DNA from: Rhodothermaceae bacterium Tc-Br11_B2g6_7
GTDB taxonomy: Bacteria; Bacteroidota; Rhodothermia; Rhodothermales; Salinibacteraceae
Direction: 5' to 3'
DNA: 64,000 nucleotides
Assembly: GCA_001564055.1 (NCBI GenBank)
Contig: LKNB01000004.1
Span: 40,102 to 104,101, forward strand
In this document: positions 1 through 8,066 of the stretch, piece after piece
Position numbering within the stretch: position 1 is the first letter of the stretch
Layout of the letters: each line of letters opens with the position of its first letter
The notes under the pieces: generated by a model
The model's input: only the letters and a program-made list of their open reading frames with translations
What the model was told of the DNA's origin: nothing
Databases searched by the model: none
Program-made: the position numbers and the translations under genes

Positions 1-2
1 GC

Positions 3-659
3 GCCGCGATGTTTGCGCTCAACCAAGGCGAAGTCTGCACCTGTCCGAGCCGCATCCTCGTGCAGGAGTCCATTGCCGATGACTTCCTCGCTCGCGTCGT
101 GGAGCGGACGAAGAAAATCAAGGTGGGCCATCCGCTCGATCCCGAGACGATGGTCGGGGCGCAGGCCTCCAACGATCAATACGAGAAGATCCTCAACTAC
201 CTGCAGATCGGGAAGGACGAAGGCGCTGAGGTGCTCACCGGTGGCAATGCGTTCAACATCGGTGGCGACGGTGAAGCGTCGGGCTACTACATCGAGCCGA
301 CGATCTTCAGGGGCCACAATAAGATGCGGGTCTTCCAGGAAGAGATCTTCGGTCCGGTGACGTCGGCCACGACGTTCAAGGACATGGACGAAGCCATCGA
401 GATCTCCAACGACACGCTGTATGGCCTCGGTGCGGGCGTTTGGACGCGCGATGCACACGAGATGTACCGCGTACCGCGCGCCATCAAGGCGGGCCGCGTC
501 TGGGTCAACTGCTATCACACCTACCCGGCGCACGCGCCGTTCGGCGGCTACAAGAAGTCGGGCTTTGGGCGTGAGACGCACAAGATGGCGCTTGACCACT
601 ACCGCCAGACGAAGAACATGCTCATCTCCTACGATAAGAAAGCGATGGGCTTTTTCTAA
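3..659 (+). CDS. Aldehyde dehydrogenase (acetaldehyde/AldB-ExaC type), 3' part
   Basis: C-terminal part of an NAD(P)-dependent aldehyde dehydrogenase; the gene begins left of the window, so only about 218 residues are visible. The catalytic cysteine lies in the [13 protein letters not shown] segment near the window edge, the arrangement of the AldB/ExaC acetaldehyde dehydrogenase subgroup (NQGEVC). Further down come the conserved PTIF and QEEIFGPV blocks and the C-terminal [25 protein letters not shown] block that closes the active site. The next genes, DUF779 and a Zn-alcohol dehydrogenase, are the usual companions of this subgroup, so the cluster probably interconverts alcohol, acetaldehyde and acetate in the cytoplasm. 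Family is certain; exact substrate is inferred from context. Confidence 0.95.
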   Translation, partial: AAMFALNQGEVCTCPSRILVQESIADDFLARVVERTKKIKVGHPLDPETMVGAQASNDQYEKILNYLQIGKDEGAEVLTGGNAFNIGGDGEASGYYIEPTIFRGHNKMRVFQEEIFGPVTSATTFKDMDEAIEISNDTLYGLGAGVWTRDAHEMYRVPRAIKAGRVWVNCYHTYPAHAPFGGYKKSGFGRETHKMALDHYRQTKNMLISYDKKAMGFF

Positions 660-709
660 GCGGCGACGCATGTGCGCAGCCTGCTGACAGGCTGCTGATG
701 TGATCCTGC

Positions 710-769
710 GGGGGTGGAGTCTCGGAGCACGGCGGAGCCCATCCGCTTTTGCGCTCCGCCTCCACCCCC
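710..769. repeat. Nested inverted repeat between aldH and DUF779
   Basis: GGGGGTGGAG (710-719) is perfectly complementary to CTCCACCCCC (760-769), and inside it GGCGGAGC (731-738) pairs with GCTCCGCC (753-760, sharing one base with the outer arm). No clean T-run follows, so this is a weak candidate for transcription attenuation or an mRNA-stabilising hairpin rather than a standard terminator. Confidence 0.4.
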
Positions 770-845
770 GTTGGTGGTTTACAGGGGTTTTCCCTTTAGC
801 TGTTCTGTATCTCTTGCTGTCTTTCTCCATTGACGAGCATCGACC

Positions 846-1223
846 ATGTCTGTACCCCGCGTCACCGTAACCGACGAAGCGAAGGAAATCATCAACCAAC
901 TGCGGGAGGAACACGGCCCGCTGATGTTTCACCAGAGTGGTGGCTGCTGCGACGGCTCCCAGCCCATGTGCTATCCGAATGGCGAGTTTCGGGTGGGCAA
1001 TAGCGACATCAAGCTGGGGGAGATCGACGGCTGCCCGTTCTACATTGCCCGCGACCAGTACGAGTACTGGAAGCACATGCAACTCACCATCGACGTGCGC
1101 GAGGGGCGCGGCGCCAGCTTCTCCATTGAGATCCCGCTCGGCGTGCGTTTCATCACGAAGTCGCGCATCTTCACCGATGAAGAGATTGAAGCGCTGGCCC
1201 CCCCGGAGGCGGTGGAAGCCTGA
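846..1223 (+). CDS. DUF779 family protein (aldehyde dehydrogenase-associated)
   Basis: A 125-residue protein of the DUF779 family, which across bacteria is found next to AldB-type acetaldehyde dehydrogenases. The family's cysteine-rich signature GGCCDGSQPMCYP is near residues 32-44, and the segment LGEIDGCPFYI follows, hinting at metal or redox chemistry by the cysteines. It has no signal peptide or membrane segment and is probably cytoplasmic. Its place between the aldehyde dehydrogenase and the alcohol dehydrogenase suggests a role as maturation factor or partner of one of these enzymes; no reaction has been established for the family to my knowledge. Confidence 0.88.
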   Translation: MSVPRVTVTDEAKEIINQLREEHGPLMFHQSGGCCDGSQPMCYPNGEFRVGNSDIKLGEIDGCPFYIARDQYEYWKHMQLTIDVREGRGASFSIEIPLGVRFITKSRIFTDEEIEALAPPEAVEA

Positions 1224-1319
1224 GTGTGCTGCACGCCTGTCGCCCCAAGTCCCCTCTCACGGTTCCTCAACGAGGAGGAGCTGCACGCTATCTATACTCA
1301 CCACTATACGGTGTTTACT

Positions 1320-2354
1320 ATGTGTAACACGATGCAAGCTGCAATCGTCCATTCCTTTGGCGAGAAACTATCGTTGGAGGAGATCGACCGGCCCACACCT
1401 GAGCCTAACCAGGTCAGTATTCAGATTGAAACCGCCGGGCTCTGCCATACGGACATCCATGCCGTGCATGGGGACTGGCCGGCCAAGCCCAAGATGCCGT
1501 TGATCCCCGGGCATGAAGGGGTAGGGCTTGTGGCTGAAACAGGAAAAGACGTCAAGGAGGTCAAAGAAGGCGACCGCGTGGCGCTCCCCTGGCTGGCGTA
1601 TGCCTGTGGTGCCTGCGAGCACTGCGTCTCGGGCTACGAAACGCTCTGCCACCAGCAAGAAAATGCGGGCTACTCCGTGGACGGCTCCTATGCCGAGTAC
1701 GCGCTTGGCTATGGCAAGTATGTCACCAAGGTGCCTGATGCCGTAGACCCGATCGATGCCGCCCCGCTCACCTGCGCCGGCGTTACGACATACAAAGCCG
1801 TCAAAGAGTCGAAGGCCCGCCCGTCGGAGCTCGTGGTGGTGTTTGGTATTGGTGGGCTGGGGCACCTGGCCATCCAGTATGCGCGCATCGCCGGGGCAAC
1901 GGTGGCTGCTGTTGACCTGGTGGACAAGAAGCTGGACCTTGCCCGCGAACTGGGGGCCAACTACACGTTCAACCCGAAGAACGATGATGTTGTAGAGGAA
2001 CTGCAGAAGATGGGTGGTGCACACGCGGCCATCAGCACAGCCGTCTCGCCGAAAGCCTTCGAACAGGCCTACCAGTCGCTGCGTCGCGGCGGACGCCTTG
2101 TGTTTGTTGGCCTGCCAGCCGACAACCACATTCAGCTGCCGATCTTCGAGACGGTGCTGCAGGGCATCACCATCAAAGGCTCCATCGTGGGCACCCGCCG
2201 CGACCTGGAGGAGGTTTTTCAGTTGCACGCGGATGGATATACGAACGTATTGCGTGAAACCCGTACCCTCGACACCGTCAACGAGTCATTTGACGACGTA
2301 CTGCATAGCCGTATGGAGCAGCCCCGCATCGTGTTCGACATGCGCAATAACTAA
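1320..2354 (+). CDS. adhP: Zinc-dependent alcohol dehydrogenase, AdhP type
   Basis: A 344-residue medium-chain Zn-alcohol dehydrogenase. The catalytic zinc site is visible as CHTD (42-45) and GHE (64-66); the structural zinc site is the four-cysteine lobe CGACEHC...C (96, 99, 102, 110); the NAD-binding turn is GIGGLGHLAIQYAR near residue 175. Length and motifs match bacterial AdhP. The start is ATG at 1320 or 1332 (MQAAIVH), because homologues begin at about that point; an in-frame TTG at 1224 would add a tail with no homology-like content. It is the third gene of the aldehyde/alcohol cluster and is followed by a strong terminator at 2391, so it probably closes the operon. Confidence 0.93.
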   Translation: MCNTMQAAIVHSFGEKLSLEEIDRPTPEPNQVSIQIETAGLCHTDIHAVHGDWPAKPKMPLIPGHEGVGLVAETGKDVKEVKEGDRVALPWLAYACGACEHCVSGYETLCHQQENAGYSVDGSYAEYALGYGKYVTKVPDAVDPIDAAPLTCAGVTTYKAVKESKARPSELVVVFGIGGLGHLAIQYARIAGATVAAVDLVDKKLDLARELGANYTFNPKNDDVVEELQKMGGAHAAISTAVSPKAFEQAYQSLRRGGRLVFVGLPADNHIQLPIFETVLQGITIKGSIVGTRRDLEEVFQLHADGYTNVLRETRTLDTVNESFDDVLHSRMEQPRIVFDMRNN

Positions 2355-2390
2355 AACCCAGGCCTGAACCGACCCCGGCCCCTGTCGTAG

Positions 2391-2426
2391 AGCGCGGTGC
2401 CAGCACGGCATCGCGCTTTTTCTTTT
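2391..2426 (+). terminator. Rho-independent terminator after adhP
   Basis: An 11-bp stem (2391-2401 with 2407-2417, one G-T wobble) with loop AGCAC, followed directly by TTTTCTTTT. Confidence 0.85.
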
Positions 2427-2451
2427 GCTTACCTTTTTCTTACCGACCGTC

Positions 2452-2850
2452 ATGCCCAAATCCATAGACCAGATCCCCAACGCCGGTGTGGGCCGCCTGC
2501 TTGGCATTGAAATGAAAGAAGCATCGGCCGACCGTGTGGTGGCCTCCATGGAGGTCACGCCCGACCACCACCAGCCGTTCGGGTACCTGCATGGCGGCGT
2601 GAGCGTGGTGCTGGCGGAGTCGGTGGCCTCGGTGGGCGGTTACCTCCGAGCGCCGGAGGGCAAAGCTGCGATGGGATTGGAGATTAACGCCAACCACGTG
2701 CGCTCGGTAAAAGAGGGCCTGCTGACGGCTACCGGCATGCCGCTCCATACAGGCCGGACGACGCAGATCTGGGAGATTAAGATCCGCGACGAACGCGAGC
2801 GCCTCATCTGCATCAGCCGCTGCACGCTGGCGGTGGTGAATCAGCGGTGA
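2452..2850 (+). CDS. Hotdog-fold acyl-CoA thioesterase (PaaI/YdiI-like)
   Basis: A 132-residue single-domain 4HBT/hotdog thioesterase. The active-site block HHQPFGYLHGGVSVVLAES carries the HGG turn and the catalytic glutamate of the YdiI/MenI-PaaI subgroup, and the second conserved strand is MGLEINANHVRSV. Proteins of this group hydrolyse aromatic or medium-chain acyl-CoA esters; YdiI-like members release 1,4-dihydroxy-2-naphthoate in menaquinone synthesis, but no menaquinone gene is nearby, so the substrate is open. The ATG at 2452 is preferred because homologues start here; an upstream in-frame codon at 2425 lies inside the T-run of the terminator. The gene stands alone between a terminator and a convergent macro-domain gene. 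Confidence 0.9.
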   Translation: MPKSIDQIPNAGVGRLLGIEMKEASADRVVASMEVTPDHHQPFGYLHGGVSVVLAESVASVGGYLRAPEGKAAMGLEINANHVRSVKEGLLTATGMPLHTGRTTQIWEIKIRDERERLICISRCTLAVVNQR

Positions 2851-3044
2851 GGCAGTCACCACTGCCGGGCAAGATGGGATCCAGACGTGCACATCATCAC
2901 ATGCCACCCGCGCCTTTATGTGGAGCGCCGTGCGCATCGTGAGCGGAGACACCTTAGCTTCCGACGTTGGCTCCCCTTCGACTTCAGCTCGCTGGCGCGA
3001 CCCTACACGCAAGGCACCAGTGGGATCGGCTGACCAGCCTCCCT

Positions 3045-3596
3045 TCACTCGTTAAGGATCTGCTGCGTCTTCAGCCCCGCTAAGATCTGCTCGTGCACCT
3101 CATAGGCGCGGTCGCCGAAGAGCACAAAGCGAATCGTTTCGACGTTTTCGAGCGAGGGCATCGCTTCAAGCACCGTGCGGAACGCCACCTTTGCAGCAGC
3201 CTCCATCGGATAGCCGAACGCGCCCGTCGACAGCGCGGGAAACGCAATCGACGACAGCCCGGCCTCTTCTGCCCGCGCCAGGCCGTTCCGGTACGCATCC
3301 GCCAACAGCTCGTCTGAAGGCTCGTCCTGGCCATAGACCGGCCCGAGGCAATGGATCACGTGCGGGTTGGGTAGCTGCTGCCCGCTCGTAATGACGGCCT
3401 CGCCCGGCCTGATGGGCGCCAGCGGCTGGCATTCCTCTTCCAGCTCCGGCCCTGCCGCCCGGTGAATGGCGCCGGCGACCCCGCCCCCGGTCCGCAACTC
3501 CGCGTTGGCAGCGTTGACGATGGCATCAATATCAGGCTGGTTGGTGATGTCGCCCTGGTGCAGCTCAAGGGTAACGCCTGCATGGGTGAAGTCCAT
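3045..3596 (-). CDS. Macro domain protein (O-acetyl-ADP-ribose / ADP-ribose hydrolase)
   Basis: A 183-residue stand-alone macro domain, the size of E. coli YmdB. The ADP-ribose-binding signatures are visible in order: GDIT, then DAIVNAANAELRTGGGVAGAIH near residues 24-45, then HCLGPVYG and the phosphate-binding loop FPALSTGAFGYP. Such enzymes hydrolyse O-acetyl-ADP-ribose or remove ADP-ribose from acidic side chains. The ATG at 3596 starts directly at the domain; the open frame continues upstream to about 4331 but that stretch is antisense to the symporter gene. It is divergent from the small membrane peptide gene at 3767. A second ADP-ribose enzyme (ADP-ribosylglycohydrolase) lies at 46.3 kb. 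Confidence 0.94.
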   Translation of the reverse strand: MDFTHAGVTLELHQGDITNQPDIDAIVNAANAELRTGGGVAGAIHRAAGPELEEECQPLAPIRPGEAVITSGQQLPNPHVIHCLGPVYGQDEPSDELLADAYRNGLARAEEAGLSSIAFPALSTGAFGYPMEAAAKVAFRTVLEAMPSLENVETIRFVLFGDRAYEVHEQILAGLKTQQILNE

Positions 3597-3766
3597 GGTG
3601 TAAAGGGAAATTTGCGAGGGGTATGATGGTAAACAAAATGACCACTGCGGGCAAGGGTTCAATAGCGTACGGAAAGATGCCCCCGGCGCGCCCTGTAGGT
3701 GCCGCTTGCGCCCGCCCGTGGCATCGCCTATTCTAAGTAGTCCCCTCCACCTGCCTGTGTGCTGCC

Positions 3767-3898
3767 ATGAACAGCCTTCCTCCAGAGACGTGGCTCCTCC
3801 TGCTCGGTATTCTCGTGGTGCCCCTGCTGGGCTATGCGCTCTACCGGTTAGATGCAGCCCGGCGCTCATCGCCAGATGACCCAGCCCCTGACGCCTGA
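3767..3898 (+). CDS. 43-residue single-pass membrane peptide upstream of symporter
   Basis: A short frame starting ATG at 3767 and ending TGA at 3896-3898, one base before the symporter ATG at 3900. The peptide has a short polar N-terminus (MNSLPPETW), one strongly hydrophobic segment (about residues 10-27, LLLLGILVVPLLGYALY), then a basic and acidic polar tail (RLDAARRSS...). This is the shape of small accessory subunits encoded with some sodium/solute symporters. The tight TGA-C-ATG coupling supports translation and co-expression. No named family is recognised, and the gene could simply be a translational-coupling leader. Confidence 0.6.
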   Translation: MNSLPPETWLLLLGILVVPLLGYALYRLDAARRSSPDDPAPDA

Positions 3899-3899
3899 C

Positions 3900-5324
3900 A
3901 TGACGGGCCTCCACCTTACATTTGGGCTTTTCCTGCTGGTGCTCCTCGGCATCGGGGCGTATTTTTACCGCACTACCGATACCCGTCGCCTGGCCGATTA
4001 CATGCTGGCTGGGCGAGACGTCGGCGTCTGGCCCATTGCCATTTCCGAAGTGGCCTCCGTGGCCAGCGGATGGACGTTCTTTGCCTGGGTGGGCGTGGGC
4101 TTTACCACCGGCCTGCACGGGCTGTGGTTTTCGCTCGCGATGCTGCTCGTGGTCCTGTTCATGTACCGCTATGTGGGGCCGCCTTTTCGGCGCACCTCGC
4201 AGACGCTGAACAGCCAAACCGTGGTGGACCACCTCGCGCTGACGTTTCACAGCACCGCCACCGGCACCGCCATCCGGTGGGTCAGCACCATCGCGGTGGT
4301 CGTGTTTATGATTTCCTACGTGGGTGCCCAACTCATTGCTGTGGGCGAGGCGCTCGACACCGCGCTGGAGTTACCGTACGTGGCGGCTGTACTGACGGGC
4401 GGCATCGCGGTAGCCGTGTACACCACCCTCGGCGGGTTTAGCGCGTCGGTGTGGACGGACGTGGTGCAGGGCGTGCTGGTGCTTATTGCCGCCCTCCTGC
4501 TGCCTGTGGCCGCCATCGCATCGGTCGGCGGCTGGAGCGCGTTTCTGGCGGAGGCCACGGCCATCGACCCGACGCTCCTCTCCGGTACGGGAGGCATGGG
4601 CGGGGGCGCGTTGGTGCTCGCCTTGCTGGCGTGGTTTACGTTTGCCATGGGCGCCATTGGCCAGCCCCACGCGCTGATGCGCTTTCAAGCGATCCGCTCA
4701 GACACACTTATTTCCAAAGCTGCGGTCATCGCGCTTAGTTTTCAGGCGCTGCGCCTTACGGTCCCACTCTTCATTGGCATCGCTGGACGCGTGCTCTATG
4801 GCGAGGGGGCAGAGCCAGAATCGGCCGCCATGCTGATGCTGGCCGACCTCTTCCCGCCGTGGCTGGCCGGCGTGCTGCTGGCCGGCATCATCGGGGCGAT
4901 CCTCTCCACCTCCGACTCCATGATGATCGTCGCTTCGGCCGACCTCACCAAGCTCTACCGGACGCAACTCCGTGCCCACGTGAGCGAAGGTACCCTCCTG
5001 CGCCTTGGCCGCCTGATCGTGGGCGTCGTTGCGGCCCTCGGGATTGGGCTGGCGCTCTGGCGACCCGGGACGATCTTCGACATCATCGAGTTTGCGTTTG
5101 TGGGCCTCGGGGTGACGGTGGGCCTTCCGCTGGCCGCGCTCATGATCTGGCCCCGTACTACCGGCCCGGCTGTCCTGGCCACCGTTGCCATAGGACTCAT
5201 CGGCACCATCGGCAACCTCTACCTCTTCCCGGACCTCTTCCCCATCCTCGTGTGGCCGCTGGCGCTGGCTGTACTCATTGGCACCAGCCTGCTGACCAGG
5301 AAGCCCCAAGCGCGCGCTGCTTGA
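3900..5324 (+). CDS. Sodium:solute symporter (SSS family)
   Basis: A 474-residue polytopic inner-membrane protein with about 13 hydrophobic segments, the size and layout of the SSS (PutP/PanF) family. The N-terminus DYMLAGRDVGVWPIAISEVASVASGWTFF matches the conserved first transmembrane region, and the later segment ILSTSDSMMIVASADLTK is the family signature near helix 8, which carries sodium ligands. It would import an organic solute with Na+; the substrate cannot be read from sequence, though osmolytes such as proline are plausible for a salt-adapted lineage. The start at 3900 follows the stop of the 43-aa membrane peptide by one base; a further ATG at 3876 would overlap that gene. DoxX follows 24 nt downstream. 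Confidence 0.92.
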   Translation: MTGLHLTFGLFLLVLLGIGAYFYRTTDTRRLADYMLAGRDVGVWPIAISEVASVASGWTFFAWVGVGFTTGLHGLWFSLAMLLVVLFMYRYVGPPFRRTSQTLNSQTVVDHLALTFHSTATGTAIRWVSTIAVVVFMISYVGAQLIAVGEALDTALELPYVAAVLTGGIAVAVYTTLGGFSASVWTDVVQGVLVLIAALLLPVAAIASVGGWSAFLAEATAIDPTLLSGTGGMGGGALVLALLAWFTFAMGAIGQPHALMRFQAIRSDTLISKAAVIALSFQALRLTVPLFIGIAGRVLYGEGAEPESAAMLMLADLFPPWLAGVLLAGIIGAILSTSDSMMIVASADLTKLYRTQLRAHVSEGTLLRLGRLIVGVVAALGIGLALWRPGTIFDIIEFAFVGLGVTVGLPLAALMIWPRTTGPAVLATVAIGLIGTIGNLYLFPDLFPILVWPLALAVLIGTSLLTRKPQARAA

Positions 5325-5348
5325 CCCTATTGTCTGATATCCTTCCCC

Positions 5349-5720
5349 ATGCCAGAAGACGTGCTCTTTTTCGTGGGCCGCACCCTGCTCGGCCTCTTCT
5401 TCATCTTCAGTGGGCTGAACCACTTTACCGTCTTTCAGCAGATGAGCGACTTTGCGGAGGGGCGCGGGGTGCCGCTGGCACGCGTGGCCGTCGCCGCTAC
5501 CGGACTGCTGCTTATCGTGGGCGGGGTGTCCGTCTTGGGCGGCTTCTGGGTACGCTGGGGCCTGGGCGGCCTGATCCTCTTCTTGACGGTCGTCACGCCC
5601 TGGATCCATAGCTACTGGCGGATGGAAGACCCCCACCGGCGCCAGGAGGAGCAGCTGCACTTCATGAAGAACCTGGCCCTGCTGGGCGCCCTGCTGATGC
5701 TCTGGCAGCTGTGGGGATAA
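5349..5720 (+). CDS. DoxX family membrane protein
   Basis: A 123-residue integral membrane protein with four predicted helices. The N-terminal LLGLFFIFSGLNHF segment is the typical DoxX opening (GxxFxxSGxxHF), followed by the GGVSVLGGFWVRWG helix turn and the C-terminal HFMKNLALLGALLML helix. DoxX proteins are small quinone-linked or thiol-stress-linked membrane proteins; the precise role is poorly defined. It lies 24 nt after the symporter and probably shares its transcript. Convergent with the trmH-type gene. Confidence 0.88.
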   Translation: MPEDVLFFVGRTLLGLFFIFSGLNHFTVFQQMSDFAEGRGVPLARVAVAATGLLLIVGGVSVLGGFWVRWGLGGLILFLTVVTPWIHSYWRMEDPHRRQEEQLHFMKNLALLGALLMLWQLWG

Positions 5721-5753
5721 CGCGCTGCGTTACGCGGCCCTACGCGGCATGCC

Positions 5754-6512
5754 CTACACTTCTTCCTGCGCCCGCGCCAGGATGTCCGCCGCCCGGTTCA
5801 CGCTCTGCAGGAAGTAGTGTGCGCGTAGGGCCTCTTTGGCGTCTGCCGGCAGGTCGCCGTGGTGCCCCTGGCGCCGCAGCCGGTCTTCGCGGGCATGATA
5901 GAGCACCACAGCCGCAGCCACGGAAATGTTAAAGCTCTGCGTGAAGCCGCTCATCGGCACGATGCACGTCGCGTCGGCCTCTGCCAGCAGCGCCTCCGAC
6001 GCGCCGTCGCGCTCGTTGCCAAATACGATAGCCGTGGGCTCGGTGAAGTCGAGGGTGCCGAGCGGCACGGCGGCGTCATCGAGGTGCGTGACGACCACCC
6101 GGTACCCACGCTCCCGGAGGCGGCGGGCGCAGGCGGCCGGCGTTTCCCACACCTGCACATCCAGCCACTTCTCCGCCCCCTGGCTGGTACGCCGCGAGGT
6201 CTTGAACTGCGTGTCCTCAGCCGCCGCGTTCATGATGACGTGAAACTGATGAAACCCCAGCGCCTCCGCCGAGCGCATCACGGCGCTGACGTTGCCCGTA
6301 TTGACGATACCCTCCACAACGGGCACGACGGTCGTGGTCCGCTCCTCCAGCACGGCCTCAATGCGCGCCTGCCGACGCTCGGTCAGGAACGGCTGCAGGT
6401 GGCGCACGATGTCCGCTGCGGGCAGATCGGACGCGTCCGCGGCATCGGGGGTGGACTGGGCACGGCGGAGCAGGCGCTGCATCTCGCGGGTGGCGTCGGA
6501 GGGGTCAGGCAT
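5754..6512 (-). CDS. SpoU/TrmH-family RNA 2'-O-methyltransferase
   Basis: A 252-residue SPOUT-class RNA ribose methyltransferase. All three SpoU motifs are present in order: NTGNVSAVMRSAEALGF (motif 1), IVFGNERDGAS (motif 2) and VPMSGFTQSFNISVAAAVVLY (motif 3, where the usual SLN is SFN). The N-terminal helical extension and C-terminal tail resemble tRNA (Gm18) methyltransferase TrmH more than 23S RlmB. It transfers methyl from SAM to a ribose 2'-OH in RNA. The ATG at 6512 is chosen: the longer frame runs through the tandem DNA repeat at 6601-6645, which would give a meaningless repeated KTCVV tail. Confidence 0.92.
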   Translation of the reverse strand: MPDPSDATREMQRLLRRAQSTPDAADASDLPAADIVRHLQPFLTERRQARIEAVLEERTTTVVPVVEGIVNTGNVSAVMRSAEALGFHQFHVIMNAAAEDTQFKTSRRTSQGAEKWLDVQVWETPAACARRLRERGYRVVVTHLDDAAVPLGTLDFTEPTAIVFGNERDGASEALLAEADATCIVPMSGFTQSFNISVAAAVVLYHAREDRLRRQGHHGDLPADAKEALRAHYFLQSVNRAADILARAQEEV

Positions 6513-6600
6513 GGAACGGATAAGCAGGACGAAAAGAAGCGGGAAGGATCGATACGCAGGCAGTAGTGACCGGTTTGGGGAGGCCCCGGCTCCCGAGCGG

Positions 6601-6645
6601 CAGGTTTTCACAACGCAGGTTTTCACAACGCAGGTTTTCACAACA
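6601..6645. repeat. Three tandem 15-bp direct repeats in a divergent intergenic region
   Basis: The unit CAGGTTTTCACAACG occurs three times head to tail (the last copy ends ACA). Each contains the near-palindrome GTTTTCACAAC. The array is about midway between the divergent starts of the trmH-type gene (6512) and the SDR gene (6729), a position suited to a regulator binding site. Confidence 0.8.
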
Positions 6646-6728
6646 ATGTGGGAAGCCCGTGCGATCAGCCCTTAGCATCACTCGTTGGAGAGACGAATCG
6701 TTCTACGTCACACATTCCCCTTCTCCCT

Positions 6729-7448
6729 ATGATGCTTCACGACAAGGTAGCCGTTGTCACCGGTGCCAGCCGCGGCCTCGGCGCCCACTTTGCCCACCAA
6801 CTCATCGACCGCGGGGCGCACGTCTTTGGCCTCGCCCGCAGTCAGGACGCCCTCAATGACCTGCACGATGAACTGGGCGAACGCTTCCACCCGGTTGTGT
6901 GCGATGTCACCAATGAGCAGGCGGTGACCGACGCATTCACGCATGTAACGGATACCGCCGGCCAGCTCGATGTCTTGATCAACAACGCCGGCTTTGGCCA
7001 GTTTGGCGCGGTCGATGAGCTATCAACTGAGGCATGGGACCAGCAGCAGGCCACCAACGTCCGCGGCGTTTTTCTTTGCTCACGGGCCGCAGTAGCCCCC
7101 ATGAAGGCACAAAACAAAGCCGAGGGGTTTGGCGGCCACATCGTAAACATCGCCTCCATCGCCGGGCTTGTGGGCAACCCGAACATTAGCGCGTATAACA
7201 CGAGCAAGTACGCTGTGCGTGGATTCAGCCAGGCCTTGATGAAGGAGTTGCGCGACGACGGCATCAAGGTGACCTGCATCTACCCCGGCTCTACCGAGAC
7301 CAACTTCTCCAACGTCGCGGGCAGCAGCATTGCCCCTAATCCCATGCAGCCAGAGGACGTAGCCGGGACGGTGCTCCACGTGATTGAAGGGCCCGACAAC
7401 TACCTCATCTCTGAGGTGGTGATGCGCCCGCTTCGCCCGCGTGGCTGA
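6729..7448 (+). CDS. Short-chain dehydrogenase/reductase
   Basis: A 239-residue classical SDR oxidoreductase. The Rossmann nucleotide site TGASRGLG is at residues 11-18, the NNAG structural motif is near 85, and the active-site Ser and Tyr-x3-Lys appear as NIASIAG and YNTSKYA. The region after the active site (CIYPGSTETNFS) is typical of the family. It reduces or oxidises an alcohol/ketone with NAD(P)H; substrate unknown. The ATG at 6729 is followed immediately by another ATG (6732), either could be used. Preceded by the 15-bp tandem repeats and followed by a DinB-like gene. Confidence 0.92.
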   Translation: MMLHDKVAVVTGASRGLGAHFAHQLIDRGAHVFGLARSQDALNDLHDELGERFHPVVCDVTNEQAVTDAFTHVTDTAGQLDVLINNAGFGQFGAVDELSTEAWDQQQATNVRGVFLCSRAAVAPMKAQNKAEGFGGHIVNIASIAGLVGNPNISAYNTSKYAVRGFSQALMKELRDDGIKVTCIYPGSTETNFSNVAGSSIAPNPMQPEDVAGTVLHVIEGPDNYLISEVVMRPLRPRG

Positions 7449-7517
7449 CCGCTCCCGCGCGGCTATCGATCCGTCCCGGGCCTCCCGCGATGCCTGCCCT
7501 CGCTTCCCTCACTGCCC

Positions 7518-8042
7518 ATGTTTTGGATTAACCTGCTGACAGAGTATCAGCGCCTGTGCCGCGCGCAGGATTTCCTGGAGGTGGCCGCAGACACTCCAGC
7601 CGCCTTCACCGACGTGCCGGCTGTTTCCGGATGGTCGGTGGCGCAGCATGCCCATCATGCGGCCCACGTCAACACCAAGATGATGGCCGCAGCGCGCGAA
7701 CTGGCAGAGGGCGATACGGCCCTTGCTGCTCAAGGCCGGTCCAACGCCGTAGCCTGGCTGGTGCTCACCCTGCAGCGCATGCCCCGCGGCAAGGGCCGCT
7801 CGCCGCGGGCGTTTGTGCCACCGGAGGGTCTGGATGCCAGCCAGCTCGGGCCAGTGCTCAACCAGAGCCGCCGAGCGCTGGAGCGTGTAGAGCCCCACCT
7901 GCCAATGCTACGCCGATCGGCCCAGCGGTTGCCGCATCCAGTCATGGGCGCCCTTACCCCGCAGCAGTGGTTCCGGGTGGCACGCCTGCACGCGGAGCAT
8001 CACCATCGCATCATGCGCGATATTACGCGGCACCTCGACTGA
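7518..8042 (+). CDS. DinB-like / DUF1569-type four-helix protein
   Basis: A 174-residue all-helical protein of the DinB/YfiT superfamily. Conserved metal-binding histidines can be seen in WSVAQHAHHAAHV (near residue 42) and RLHAEHHHRIMRDI (near 160), together with the HPVMGALTPQQWFR stretch found in DUF1569 members. Superfamily members are often thiol-dependent S-transferases (bacillithiol or mycothiol class), but the function of this branch is not established. It sits 24 nt ahead of an esterase gene and probably shares its transcript. Confidence 0.82.
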   Translation: MFWINLLTEYQRLCRAQDFLEVAADTPAAFTDVPAVSGWSVAQHAHHAAHVNTKMMAAARELAEGDTALAAQGRSNAVAWLVLTLQRMPRGKGRSPRAFVPPEGLDASQLGPVLNQSRRALERVEPHLPMLRRSAQRLPHPVMGALTPQQWFRVARLHAEHHHRIMRDITRHLD

Positions 8043-8066
8043 TCCCCCGCACCTCTGTCTCCTCTT

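Noticed and set aside
3597..4331. Upstream extension of the macro-domain frame
   Set aside because: It is antisense to the symporter gene and adds no domain; the ATG at 3596 starts exactly at the macro domain.
4698..5660. 320-residue minus-strand frame opposite the symporter and DoxX genes
   Set aside because: Low-complexity Gln/Glu/Gly/His-rich shadow with no domain.
6513..6641. N-terminal extension of the trmH-type protein through the tandem repeats
   Set aside because: The added residues would be a repeated KTCVV string from the DNA repeats and have no counterpart in the family.
6601..6645. CRISPR array
   Set aside because: Three direct 15-bp repeats with no spacers and no cas genes.
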